Source: CAVWSM01 sp963798505 (GTDB lineage Bacteria > Actinomycetota > Actinomycetes > Jiangellales > Jiangellaceae). Taken from it: 64,000 nt of DNA. Shown piece by piece: positions 45,090-53,796 of this stretch. Location of the stretch: NCBI GenBank assembly GCA_963798505.1, contig CAWCTX010000009.1:310001-374000 (forward strand), read 5' to 3'. The notes under the pieces are model-generated. The model worked only from the letters and a program-made list of their open reading frames with translations. It had not been told where the DNA came from and ran no database searches. Within the stretch, counting starts at the first letter, position 1, and each line of letters begins with the position of its first letter. The position numbers and the translations under genes are program-made.

Positions 45090-46964
45090 CCGTCACGGTC
45101 GACGAGCACAGCGTCCGGCTGGCCCAACGGGCGTCGGGACTGCTCGCCGAGTTCAACACGGCAGGTGTGCTCTCCGTCGCCGACGTCCACATCGCCCGCA
45201 CTCTGGGCCGGCTCACAGATGAGGCCGATGAGCAGGTGCTGCTCGCGATTGCGCTCGCCGTGCGAGCCGTCCGACAGGAGGGATCGGTCTGCGTCGACCT
45301 GCGCGGCGTGCGCGACTCGATCGGCGAGCTCGAAGTCGACGCTGACCCCGCGTCGCTGCCGTGGCCGGAGACCGACGATTGGCTCGTCGCCTGCCGCTCG
45401 AGTGCCGCGGTCGCCGAAGGTGTCGACGGCCCGGCCGACAGGCCCCTGCGTCTGGTCGACGGCCTGCTCTACCTCGACCGCTACTGGCGGGAGGAAGAGC
45501 TGGTGCGCGCCTCTCTGGCCGAGCGTGCCAGCCGGGCGACTGTTGACGTCGACGAGCAGCGGCTGCTCGGCATCCTCGCCCAGCTCTACCCCGACAGCAC
45601 GACGGCCAACCACCAGCGGCTTGCGGTCGCAGCGGCCGTCACCGGCCTGATGACCACGGTCGCGGGCGGCCCGGGCACCGGCAAGACGACGACGGTGGCC
45701 CGACTGCTCGCCACGCTGACCGCCCTCACCGACCGTCCGCAGCGGATCGCGCTTGCCGCGCCCACCGGCAAGGCCGCGGCGCGGCTGCAGGAAGCGGTGG
45801 CGGCCGCAGCCGAGAGCATGTCGGCGGCAGGTCTCCCGGCACCACCGCAGACGGCCGCGTCGACGCTGCACCGGTTGCTCGGCTGGCGGCCCGACTCGCA
45901 GAGCCGGTTCCGCTACAACCGCGACAACCGGCTGCCGTTCGACGTCGTTATCGTCGACGAGACGTCGATGGTCTCGCTGACGATGATGTCGCGGCTCCTG
46001 GAGGCTCTGCGGCCCGAGGCGCGGCTCGTACTCGTGGGCGACCCCGACCAGCTGGCGTCCGTCGAGGCCGGCGCCGTGCTCGGCGACATCGTGCACCGCG
46101 ACCCCCGTCCCGGGTCCGACCCACGCCTCACTCAGCTGTCGGCCATGCTGCCCGCCGACTTCGAGCCACGAGCCGAGGTCGAGGCAGAGCTGCGCAACGA
46201 CGTCGTACGGCTGCGGCACGGCTACCGGTTCGGCGACGCGATCGGCGAGCTGGCCGAGGCCATCCGGGACGGTGAGGCAGATCGAGCGATGTCACTGCTG
46301 CGCGGCGGTCGCGACGAGGTGGAGTTCGTCGAAGTGGCAGCGGTCGATCGCCGATCCCGGCTGGCGTTGGCGGGTTCTGCGCCGCGACGTGATCGCGTCC
46401 GGGCGCACGCTCGTCGACGCCGCACGCGCGGGCGACGCGCGTGCCGCACTCAACGCGCTCGAGCAGCACCGGCTGCTCTGCGCACACCGGGTTGGGCCAC
46501 ACGGCGTCGCCAGCTGGGCCGACGAGGTCGAGCGCTGGCTCCGCGACGAGATCGACGGCTACGGGGCCGAGGGCGAGTGGTACCTCGGGCGCCCGCTCCT
46601 CGTGACGGCCAACGACTACGAAGTCGGCCTCTACAACGGCGACACCGGCGTGGTCGTCGACGACGGCGCCGGCGCGCCGGTGGCAGCCTTCGGGCGCGGC
46701 AGCGACCCGGTGCTGCGGCCACCGACGCGGCTCAGCAACGTCGCCACCGTCCACGCGATGACCGTGCACCGCAGCCAGGGCAGCCAGTTCCGAGGGGTTT
46801 CGGTGCTGCTGCCGGAGCCGTCGTCGCGGCTGCTGACGCGTGAGCTGCTCTACACCGCGGTGACGCGCGCCCGCGAGCACGTACGACTGGTCGGGGCCGA
46901 GGAGTCGGTGCGGGCCGCGATCGCGCGACCTGTGGTCCGCGCCAGCGGGCTGCGGTCGCGATAG
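45086..46964 (+). pseudogene. recD: Exonuclease V subunit alpha (RecD), one frameshift
   Basis: The first 430 residues are RecD: N-terminal regulatory region, Walker A AGGPGTGKTTTVARL, VIVDETSMVSLTMMSRLLEAL, LVGDPDQLASVEAGAVLGD. Between about 46345 and 46385 the frame moves by one extra base; the second frame reads DVIASGRTLVDAARAG, LLVTANDYEVGLYNGDTG and the SF1B end VHAMTVHRSQGSQF and LLYTAVTRAREHV. Restored length is about 625 residues. RecD is the 5'-3' motor of RecBCD. With recC and recB it forms a three-gene coupled operon. Confidence 0.88.
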
Positions 46965-47476
46965 TCAGTCCTGACGCTGGAGCATGCCGCGCACGAAAGC
47001 CGCCTGGCCGACGTGCTGCAGGTCGTCGCTGACCACACTGACCAGCCGCACGCCCAGCGTCACCGGCGGGTCCCAACGGGTGTCGACGACGCGGTCCAGG
47101 TCGGCGTCGACCAAGCCACCGACGTAGCGCGATCGTGCGCTCGTGCACATCGTCGTAGTAGCCGGTCAGCAGCGTCAGACTCCACGCGCACCGCGGCGAC
47201 GTCAGCGGGCCGATGGCCATAGCCCGTGGCGCGCGGCGAGAACGGCAGCCCGAACCGCTCGATCCATCCGGCCTCTGTCCATGCCTGCTTGGCGCCGGCG
47301 ACATGCGCCACGTGGTCGTCCTGGATGCGGGTCAGATGCCAGACCAGCCAGCCGATGGAGTTGGCTCCGGGGTCGACGCGATGCGCCAGCTGGTCTGCGG
47401 TCAGCCCGCCCACCACCGCGTGCACCTCCTGCCGTACGCGATCGAAGGCATCGAGGAGCAGGGTGGCAGTGCGCAT
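46965..47476 (-). pseudogene. DinB-family protein (DUF664-like), two frameshifts
   Basis: From ATG 47476 the text LLDAFDRVRQEVHAVVGGLTADQLAHRVDPGANSIGWLVWHLTRIQDDHVAHV is a DinB/DUF664 opening with the metal-binding His in WHLTR and H-x3-H. Frames change near 47180 (to LTLLTGYYDDVHERTIA) and near 47127 (to YVGGLVDADLDRVVDTRW), ending SDDLQHVGQAAFVRGML with the last metal His. Both changes have the sign of one extra base. Restored about 169 residues. DinB-like proteins are thiol or small-molecule transferases of varied use. Its end abuts the recD stop. Confidence 0.82.
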
Positions 47477-47579
47477 GAAGTCACCCTAGATTGGCAGGAC
47501 ATTGCGGACTGAAGGTGTCCGCAGCCCTCGCTACGGTGGCATTCAAGATCAGGTACCTCCGCCGAAGGGACACAGCCCG

Positions 47580-48734
47580 ATGACCGACTCCGTCACGCCG
47601 TTCCGGATCGACATCCCCCAGAGCCAGCTCGACGACCTTCGCGATCGGCTCACGCGCACCCGCTGGCCGTCTGAGATCCCCGGTGTCGGGTGGTCTCGTG
47701 GGGTTCCCAAGGACTACCTCAAAGACCTGGTCACGCACTGGCGTGACTCGTACGACTGGCGCAAGCAGGAGGCGCAGCTCAATGAGCTGCCGCAGTTCAC
47801 GACCACAGTCGACGGACAGAGCATCCACTTCGTGCACGTCCGCTCGCCCGAGCCGAACGCGCTGCCCCTCGTTCTGAGTCACGGGTGGCCAGGATCGTTC
47901 ATCGAGTTCCTCGATGTCATCGGACCGCTCACCGATCCGCGTGTGCACGGCGGCGACCCGGCCGACGCCTTCGACGTGGTCGTCCCGGCCTTGCCGGGGT
48001 TCGGGTTCTCCGGTCCGACATCCGAGCCAGGCTGGGCAACGGACCGGATGGCGCGCGCGTTCGCCGAGGTCATGCGTCGGCTCGGCTACGACCGCTACGG
48101 CGCGCAAGGCGGCGACATGGGCGCCTTCGTCACGGCCGACCTCGCCCGGGTCGACACCGAGCACGTCGTCGGCATCCACCTCAATGCGGCCACGTTCGGC
48201 TTCATCCCCTGGGGCGAGGTGGACGAGGCAACGAAGGCAGAGCTGACCGACTCGGAGCAGACGAGGCTCGCCCGGCTGGCCAACTACCTGGACGACCAGA
48301 GCGGCTACATGAAGGTGCATTCCACCCGTCCGCAGACGATCGCGTACGCGCTCAACGACTCACCCGTCGGGCAGCTCGCGTGGATCGTCGAGAAGTTCCA
48401 GGAGTGGACCGACGGCGGTGCGGTGCCGGAAGACGTCCTTGACCGTGACCGCATGCTGACCGACGTGATGCTCTACTGGCTCACCGGGACCGGTGCGTCG
48501 TCGTCGCACGCCTACTACGAGAGCATGCACACCGGTGCCTGGCCGACTCCGGTGACGGTGTCGACGGGTGTCGCTGTCTTCGCCCAGGACGTCGCGATCC
48601 GACGTTTCGGCGAGCAGGGCTACCCGAACATCACGCACTGGTCGGAGTTCGAGCGTGGTGGTCACTTCGCGGCGCTGGAGGCACCGGACCTGTTCGTCGA
48701 CGACGTGCGGACGTTCTTCCGCACCGTGCGCTAG
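47580..48734 (+). CDS. Epoxide hydrolase family protein (EHN domain, alpha/beta hydrolase)
   Basis: 384 residues. The N-terminal EHN domain (RIDIPQSQLDDLRDRLTRTRWPSE) is characteristic of microsomal-type epoxide hydrolases. The hydrolase core has oxyanion motif HGWPGSF, nucleophile Asp in YGAQGGDMGAF, and the C-terminal GGHFAALEAPD with the catalytic His. It should open epoxides to diols; the natural substrate is unknown. ATG 47580 follows GAAGGGA; 26 extra upstream codons lack support. Its last 4 bases overlap the convergent small zinc protein gene. Confidence 0.93.
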   Translation: MTDSVTPFRIDIPQSQLDDLRDRLTRTRWPSEIPGVGWSRGVPKDYLKDLVTHWRDSYDWRKQEAQLNELPQFTTTVDGQSIHFVHVRSPEPNALPLVLSHGWPGSFIEFLDVIGPLTDPRVHGGDPADAFDVVVPALPGFGFSGPTSEPGWATDRMARAFAEVMRRLGYDRYGAQGGDMGAFVTADLARVDTEHVVGIHLNAATFGFIPWGEVDEATKAELTDSEQTRLARLANYLDDQSGYMKVHSTRPQTIAYALNDSPVGQLAWIVEKFQEWTDGGAVPEDVLDRDRMLTDVMLYWLTGTGASSSHAYYESMHTGAWPTPVTVSTGVAVFAQDVAIRRFGEQGYPNITHWSEFERGGHFAALEAPDLFVDDVRTFFRTVR

Positions 48735-48943
48735 CCGGCGGCAGGAAGCATCGACGCCGGCATCGAGAACCAGTGCCGGTCGACGCACTGCACGAAGACA
48801 AGTTCGATCGGCCCGTCCGTCGACCCGACGATGTCACGCCTCGTCACCTCGGCGGGCGCGCCGCACTCCGGGCACCCGACGAGATCGAGCCCGCTCGGAG
48901 ATGTGGGCGACTGCAGGGCAGGTCGCCGCTCGAAGAATTCCAT
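48731..48943 (-). CDS. Small CPxC zinc-ribbon-like protein
   Basis: 70 residues (MEFFERRPALQSPTSPSG then VGCPECGAPAEVTRRD and VFVQCVDRHWF). CPEC plus a later Cys and His could bind one zinc ion. No signal or membrane segment, function unknown. The start is well supported: GGAGGGGGAGGG precedes the ATG at 48943. The reading frame extends further upstream without such a site. Convergent with the epoxide hydrolase gene and divergent from the gene at 49113. Confidence 0.7.
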   Translation of the reverse strand: MEFFERRPALQSPTSPSGLDLVGCPECGAPAEVTRRDIVGSTDGPIELVFVQCVDRHWFSMPASMLPAAG

Positions 48944-49112
48944 GACGCCCTCCCCCTCCGCTCCCCAGCCGGTATGTCTCCAGAAGAGCGCCGGGGAGGC
49001 GTCTTTGATACGTCGCCGGCCGGTCGGCCGGTTCGCGAAGGCGTCAGTCGATAAGGGCGCCGCAGTTGGCGTCCCTTCTGCGAGCTGACACGGACGTGGG
49101 AGAGTCGTGCCC

Positions 49113-49451
49113 ATGATCCTTCGTACCTGGCGCGGCTGGGTGCTGCGCGACGACGCGGAGAGATACATCGCCTACATCGACGAGACCGGCATGCGTGAGT
49201 ACCGCGAGACACCGGGCAACTTCGCCGCGTTCATGCTCCGGCGCGACCTCGACGACGGCCGCACCGAGGTCGTCACGATCAGCTTCTGGGAGTCGATGGA
49301 GGCGATCAGGGCCTTCGCCGGCGATGACGTCGACATGGCTGTCTACTACCCCGACGACGAGCAGTTCCTCGTCGCCAAGGAGGACCACGTAACCCACTTC
49401 GAGGTCGCGTCGGCGGCCGCCGCGGCCGAATGGGTCGAGGCGCTGGGCTAG
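49113..49451 (+). CDS. Antibiotic biosynthesis monooxygenase-like (dimeric alpha/beta barrel) protein
   Basis: 112 residues. ILRTWRGWVLRDDAERYIAYIDETGMREYRETPGNFAAFMLRR followed by TEVVTISFWESMEAIRAFAGDD is the ABM-like dimeric ferredoxin fold found in many small stress or heme-related proteins. No catalytic claim is possible. ATG 49113 is 8 bases after GGGAGAG, whereas the in-frame GTG 6 bases earlier is too close to it. The stop overlaps the stop of the TetR gene on the opposite strand by 4 bases. Confidence 0.75.
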   Translation: MILRTWRGWVLRDDAERYIAYIDETGMREYRETPGNFAAFMLRRDLDDGRTEVVTISFWESMEAIRAFAGDDVDMAVYYPDDEQFLVAKEDHVTHFEVASAAAAAEWVEALG

Positions 49452-50269
49452 CCTCGTCCGCGCTCTGTCCGCCGCCGTTCCACGAAGGCGGCGATGCCGT
49501 CGAGGACGACCCCGATGGCGAAGCCGATGTCGTCGAACTGCGGGTCGGGATCGGTGGTGCCTTCATCGTGCACGGCCCGATGCAGAGCGGGGTGGCGCTC
49601 CGGATCGACAAGCAGTGCGAGCAGCCCCTCGAACTCGGCGTACGGATCACCACCGCCGGCGACCGAGGCTCGAATCGTCTCGATGTGCACCCGTGCCTGA
49701 CCGAGCACGTGCTCGGCCAGCATGCCCAGGACCGCGAGCTTCTCCTCGGTGCTCAGCCTTGTCGGTTCGAGGAGGGCGAACCCGCGCTCCAACCACGCCA
49801 TGCGGTTGGGCCCGGGCGGCGACGAGGCCAACGGTAGGTCGAGGTACCAGGGCCGCTCGATGATCATCTCAATCTGCGCTCGGGTCCAGCGCTCCAGGCC
49901 CGTACGCCAGTCGACGGGTTCCTGGCGCGGGTCGGGAACGCGGTCAGCGGGCATCGATCCCGCTGCGTCCGCCATGAGCGCAAGGAGCTCGTCCTTCCCA
50001 CTCACGTGGCGATACAGCGCCATGCTCGTGAAGCCGAGCGCCTCCCCCACCCGGGCCATCGACACCGCGGCCAGCCCCTCAGCACCGGCGATCTCGATCG
50101 CGGCCTCGGTGATCCGATCCCTGCTCAGGGCGGCCTTCGGGCCCCGCCGGGGACGCGCGGGCTCCTCCCACAGCCGCTGCAGCAGCGGCGGGAGGCCAGG
50201 CGCCGCGAGGCCAGGCGCCGCGGGATCGCCGGGCGCCGCGACCGGATCGCCGGGTTCGTGGGTGCTCAC
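49448..50269 (-). CDS. TetR/AcrR-family regulator, divergent from an ABC exporter
   Basis: 273 residues. A Pro/Ala-rich N-terminal extension of about 45 residues with a short repeat (APGLAAPGL) precedes the HTH: DRITEAAIEIAGAEGLAAVSMARVGEALGFTSMALYRHVSGKDELL. The C-terminal domain resembles the TetR_C group of TetR/ActII-like exporter repressors. GTG start at 50269 with GGGGGAGG before it. The 118-base divergent space to the DrrA-like gene makes it the likely repressor of that exporter. Confidence 0.92.
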   Translation of the reverse strand: MSTHEPGDPVAAPGDPAAPGLAAPGLPPLLQRLWEEPARPRRGPKAALSRDRITEAAIEIAGAEGLAAVSMARVGEALGFTSMALYRHVSGKDELLALMADAAGSMPADRVPDPRQEPVDWRTGLERWTRAQIEMIIERPWYLDLPLASSPPGPNRMAWLERGFALLEPTRLSTEEKLAVLGMLAEHVLGQARVHIETIRASVAGGGDPYAEFEGLLALLVDPERHPALHRAVHDEGTTDPDPQFDDIGFAIGVVLDGIAAFVERRRTERGRG

Positions 50270-50387
50270 TCGACCTCCCCCTTGACTCTGACTCTTGAAA
50301 CCGTGTATACCCTAAACATATCAGTTTCCGCTGTAAGCAGTTTATCGCCTACACAGCCGTCTCACGACGGGAAGGGACCGCACGACC
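50270..50387. promoter_or_regulatory. Divergent promoter/operator region between tetR and the ABC exporter
   Basis: This is the AT-richest short stretch nearby. It holds GTATAC (around 50305) and an inverted pair AAAC-N6-GTTT (50314-50327), plus TTGAAA at 50295 as a possible -35 toward the exporter. Such symmetric sites are where a TetR dimer could bind. No exact operator is claimed. Confidence 0.45.
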
Positions 50388-51368
50388 ATGACACACACCG
50401 GTCCGTCCGACGTCGTCATCCGCGCCGAGGGCCTCGGCAAGAGCTTCGGCCCTGCGCGGCGCCGGGTCACGGTCCTGGACGGCGTCGACCTGACACTGCC
50501 TCGTGGCCAGGTGCTCGCTCTGCTCGGCCCCAACGGTGCCGGCAAGACGACGACCGTCCGCATCCTCGCCACGCTCCTCAAGCCCGACGCCGGCACCGCC
50601 ATGGTGGCCGGCTTCGACCTCGTCCGAGACGCCGCCAGAGTCCGCGAGGTCATCAGTCTGACGGGGCAGTCCGCCGCGGTCGACAACAAGCTGACTGCGG
50701 TCGAGAACCTCGTGATGATGGGCAAGCTCTTCCACCTGCCCAGGCCTGTGCTGCGCCCCCGAGTGGCCGAGCTCATCGACGCTGTCGATCTCGGCGAGGC
50801 GGCGACGCGTCGCGTCGGCACCTACTCCGGCGGGATGCGACGGCGGCTCGATCTCGCCGCGGGGCTCCTGGCCCGACCCCAGGTGATGTTCCTCGACGAG
50901 CCGACCACGGGCCTCGACCCGCGGAGCCGGCAGGCGCTGTGGGACGTGATCGGTCACGTGGTGGCGGATGGGACGAGCGTGCTGCTGACGACGCAGTACC
51001 TCGAGGAGGCCGACCAGCTGGCCGACCGCATCTCGCTCCTCGACGGCGGACGCGTGGTCGCCGAGGGAACGGCGGCCGAGCTCAAGGCCCGCGTTGGCGA
51101 CGCGGGGGTCGAGCTCAGCTTCGACTCGCCCGCGCAGGCCCTACGGGCGGCGACGGTTCTTGGTGTCACAGCCAAGGCACAGTCGCGCGTGCTGCGCGTG
51201 CCGACCGACGGCTCGGTCACGCACGTCCGTCGCGTCCTCAGCGCTATCGACGACCACGGGCTCGTGCCGGAACGCTGGGACGTCCGAGCGCCCTCGCTCG
51301 ACGACGTCTTCCTCGCTCTCACCGGGCACGCCGCCCGGGCCGCCGACGTGGACGGAGAAGCCGCATGA
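50388..51368 (+). CDS. ABC exporter ATPase (daunorubicin-resistance type)
   Basis: 326 residues. Walker A GPNGAGKTTTVR near residue 45, signature YSGGMRRRLDLAAGL, Walker B VMFLDEPTTGLDPRSR, switch TTQYLEEADQLADR, and the DrrA-type C-terminal extension ending in the conserved PSLDDVFLALTG. Closely similar in design to the ATPase at 1391-2395 but a separate system. Coupled to the permease by a 4-base overlap and probably repressed by the divergent TetR. Confidence 0.94.
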   Translation: MTHTGPSDVVIRAEGLGKSFGPARRRVTVLDGVDLTLPRGQVLALLGPNGAGKTTTVRILATLLKPDAGTAMVAGFDLVRDAARVREVISLTGQSAAVDNKLTAVENLVMMGKLFHLPRPVLRPRVAELIDAVDLGEAATRRVGTYSGGMRRRLDLAAGLLARPQVMFLDEPTTGLDPRSRQALWDVIGHVVADGTSVLLTTQYLEEADQLADRISLLDGGRVVAEGTAAELKARVGDAGVELSFDSPAQALRAATVLGVTAKAQSRVLRVPTDGSVTHVRRVLSAIDDHGLVPERWDVRAPSLDDVFLALTGHAARAADVDGEAA

Positions 51369-52153
51369 CCGCCATCACCCTTGCGCCTGCTCGCGCCCGG
51401 CGGGTCGGCGGCGACGCCCTGACCATGATCGGGCGTTCGCTGCGGGTTGTGTCCCGCGACCCTGACTCGATCATCATGGGCATCGTCCTGCCGGTCATGC
51501 TCATGGTGCTGTTCGTGCACGTCTTCGGCGGAGCGATGAACGTCGGCGGCGACTACCTGTCCTATGTCACGCCCGGGATCATCTTGCTCTGCGCGGGTTT
51601 CGGCGCCGCCAACACGGCGATCACGGTGGAGCAGGACATGTCCGGTGGCTTCATGGAACGCTTCCGCTCGATGCCGGTGGCCAGCACGACACTGCTGACC
51701 GGGCACGTGGTGGCGAGCGTTGTCAAGAACCTCGTCACGACTGCCGTCGTGTTCGGCGTCGCCTACGTGATGGGCTTCCGCGCCGACGCCGGGCCGCTGG
51801 AGTGGCTCGGCGCGGTCGGGACGATCGTGCTCTACGTCCTGGCGATCACGTGGGTCGCGACCTTCGTCGGTGTGCTGGTGCGCTCACCCGACGCGGCGAG
51901 CGGGTTCACGTTCTTCATGCTGTTCCTGCCGTACGTGTCGAGCGCGTTCGTCCCCGTCGACACCATGCCGGGGTGGCTGCAGGGCTTCGCCGAGCACCAG
52001 CCGGTCACACCGGTGATCGAGACGATCCGCGGCCTGCTCGTCGGCACCGAGCTCGGCAATGCCCCCGCCCTGGCAGTGGCGTGGTCCGTCGGGATCGCCG
52101 CCGTGTTCGTTGGCTTGTCGGCCGCCGTCTTCGCGCGCCGTCGCCGGCAGTAG
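51365..52153 (+). CDS. ABC-2 type exporter permease (DrrB-like)
   Basis: 262 residues with six membrane segments: IIMGIVLPVMLMVLFVHVF, YVTPGIILLCAGFGAANTA, the loop MERFRSMPVASTTLLTGHV, and the late FFMLFLPYVSSAFVPVDTMPGWL that is the DrrB hallmark. It forms the channel with the ATPase encoded upstream. The open frame starts far earlier but ATG 51365, inside the ATPase stop, is the natural start. Ends 3 bases from the convergent membrane protein gene. Confidence 0.93.
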   Translation: MTAITLAPARARRVGGDALTMIGRSLRVVSRDPDSIIMGIVLPVMLMVLFVHVFGGAMNVGGDYLSYVTPGIILLCAGFGAANTAITVEQDMSGGFMERFRSMPVASTTLLTGHVVASVVKNLVTTAVVFGVAYVMGFRADAGPLEWLGAVGTIVLYVLAITWVATFVGVLVRSPDAASGFTFFMLFLPYVSSAFVPVDTMPGWLQGFAEHQPVTPVIETIRGLLVGTELGNAPALAVAWSVGIAAVFVGLSAAVFARRRRQ

Positions 52154-52156
52154 CGA

Positions 52157-52570
52157 CTAGAACCGCTGCGTGTCCGAGACGCGGTCGGTCCGGCCCGGTG
52201 TCCAGCGCCGATGGGGCCCGGGCACCTCGGCGGGCTCGCTGGTGGTGTCGCGCGCGGCCTCCTCGACGGCCAGTCGGTTGGCCAGGGCGTCACGCTCGGC
52301 CGCGGCGGCCTCCGCCTCGCGGCGCATCTCGCGCAGGTCGGCCGCCCGCCGGCGGCTGCGGCGTGCGCCGAGGGCGATCAGCACGAGGCCGAGGCAGAAC
52401 AGGACCCCGAGCGCGAACCCGGCAAGCAGCGTCTCCACCGCGTTGGTGGTGACGAGATCGTTGCCGAACGCCGTCCACGTGTGGTCCGTCGCGTCCAATC
52501 GGTTGTCGGCGACCAGGACGGCGATGGTGCCGCCCACGCCGAGAACAACTAGCAGTCCGAGAAGCAGCAT
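52157..52570 (-). CDS. Uncharacterised membrane protein with two segments and a charged tail
   Basis: 137 residues. Two hydrophobic segments (MLLLGLLVVLGVGGTIAVLVA and LLAGFALGVLFCLGLVLIALG) flank a short extracellular loop; then a highly charged, probably coiled-coil tail (RRSRRRAADLREMRREAEAAAAERDAL). Similar two-segment proteins are common in actinomycetes without assigned roles. Not recognised beyond that. Lies just before the endonuclease V-like gene's end on the same strand (36-base gap). Confidence 0.72.
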   Translation of the reverse strand: MLLLGLLVVLGVGGTIAVLVADNRLDATDHTWTAFGNDLVTTNAVETLLAGFALGVLFCLGLVLIALGARRSRRRAADLREMRREAEAAAAERDALANRLAVEEAARDTTSEPAEVPGPHRRWTPGRTDRVSDTQRF

Positions 52571-52606
52571 GATCCCTCACGTCCCAGGTGTCGGTCCCCC
52601 GGGACT

Positions 52607-53320
52607 CTACCCAGGGTCATCGCCTTCAAACCACCCATCGGGGACATAAGCCGCCCTCGCGGTGCGGGCGAGGCGGCGGGCCTGTCGCATGGGCTCGGGC
52701 GTGCGGTGCCCGTGTGTCGTCCGGAGGACGACGCTCTGCGCGGTCGTCACGTCCACGCGCCAGGCGGCGTGAACAGCAAGCGGCCGCACCCCCTGGCGGG
52801 TGCGCAGCCAGCACCCGACTTCCTCGTCGTCCAGCACGAGCGGTGCGGCGGCGCCATGCGTGTCGGCGGGCTCAGCACCCTCGGCAAGCAGCGGACGGTC
52901 CGTGACGCCAACCGTGGGAACGCCGACCACGGCGCCCAGCTGTAGGGCCAGCCCAGCCCGCCGTGGATGGTCGCGGCCGGTGGCGTCGACGAGGAGCACG
53001 TGTGGCGGCTGCGGCAGACCCCGTACGACCGACGCCAGGAGCTCGCCGACCCGCAACGCAAGCAGGCCCGGCTCGTACGGCCATCCAGCCACCCCGCTGG
53101 CGACGTGTCGGCCAATCAGGCGCCTGCCGCGCATCACGACGGCTGCCGCCCACGCCGGGTCACCCGCGGAGCCGGGCCCTCGATGGCCGCGGGCGAACGC
53201 GACGAAGCAACCGCCGCAGACCAGCGGCTCGTCCTCCGGCGGCCGCCATTCGGGCTCGGCTGCGTCGGCCAGCTCCGCTTGGCGTCGGGCCAGCGCTTCC
53301 GGTGAGGTCGGCCAGTCCAC
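52607..53320 (-). CDS. Endonuclease V-like protein lacking catalytic residues
   Basis: 237 residues. WPYEPGLLALRVGE, VLLVDATGRDHPRRAGLALQLGAVVGVPTVGVTDRPL and LRTRQGVRPLAVHAAWRVD follow the endonuclease V pattern. In active enzymes the first strand has an Asp (AGVDVSY) and the PGLLAFRE motif a Glu; here these positions are CGGCFVAF and LALRVG, so two of three metal ligands appear replaced, while the Asp of the VD-x-x-G motif remains. It probably no longer cuts at inosine. GTG start at 53320. It follows the TPR gene by 15 bases. Confidence 0.78.
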   Translation of the reverse strand: MDWPTSPEALARRQAELADAAEPEWRPPEDEPLVCGGCFVAFARGHRGPGSAGDPAWAAAVVMRGRRLIGRHVASGVAGWPYEPGLLALRVGELLASVVRGLPQPPHVLLVDATGRDHPRRAGLALQLGAVVGVPTVGVTDRPLLAEGAEPADTHGAAAPLVLDDEEVGCWLRTRQGVRPLAVHAAWRVDVTTAQSVVLRTTHGHRTPEPMRQARRLARTARAAYVPDGWFEGDDPG

Positions 53321-53335
53321 GACCAGATGCTCTGC

Positions 53336-53689
53336 TCAGCGGCTGACGCGGTCGAGCGCCTCGAGGTAGTCGGCCCTCGGGCTCATCGCGCAGGCCACGC
53401 GGTAGTGGCCGGCAGCCTCGTCGTGCCGCGACTGCCGCTCGATCGTGCGACCAAGGGCGTATCTCGCCCACGCGTTGGTGGGCTCCAGCTCGACGATGCG
53501 CCGGAAGGTCTCCTCCGCGCGACGCATCTGCGCCGACTGGTAGTAGGCGCGCGCCGCCAGCTCCAGCACCGACTTGGCGTCGGGCTGCTCCTCGAGCAGC
53601 GGTTCGAGCTCCGTGAGGGCGTGCAAGGGCGCACCACGCCGCAGCAGCTCCTCGGCACTGCGGAACCGCTCGACCCCGCTCTTCGTCAT
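53336..53689 (-). CDS. TPR-repeat protein
   Basis: 117 residues made of about three tetratricopeptide repeats: LLRRGAPLHALTELEPLLEEQPDA, VLELAARAYYQSAQMRRAEETFRRIVELEPTN and ARYALGRTIERQSRHDEAAGHYRVACAMSP. A protein-protein scaffold of unknown partner. ATG 53689 follows GGAGGATGCC, a clear ribosome site; the upstream extension of 11 residues is not supported. Upstream of the endonuclease V-like gene in one probable operon. Confidence 0.85.
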   Translation of the reverse strand: MTKSGVERFRSAEELLRRGAPLHALTELEPLLEEQPDAKSVLELAARAYYQSAQMRRAEETFRRIVELEPTNAWARYALGRTIERQSRHDEAAGHYRVACAMSPRADYLEALDRVSR

Positions 53690-53741
53690 GGCATCCTCCA
53701 ACGGGCTCAACCATCCAGGCATTCCGGCGCCCGGACAAGGC

Positions 53742-53787
53742 TCTGCCCCGCATCGCCAGGAGCGCAGTCCTGATGATGCGGGGCAGA
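53742..53787 (-). terminator. Nested hairpin terminator after clpC
   Basis: TCTGCCCCGCATC (53742-53754) pairs perfectly over 13 bp with 53775-53787, and the loop holds a smaller CAGGA/TCCTG stem. It lies 10 bases beyond the clpC stop, so it should end the clpC transcript. No T-run is present. Confidence 0.8.
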
Positions 53788-53796
53788 ACCGACGCG

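Noticed and set aside
50006..52153. 715-codon frame spanning tetR and the exporter
   Set aside because: Only the part from ATG 51365 is a real permease; the first about 450 codons are Arg/Pro-rich shadow of the TetR and ATPase genes.
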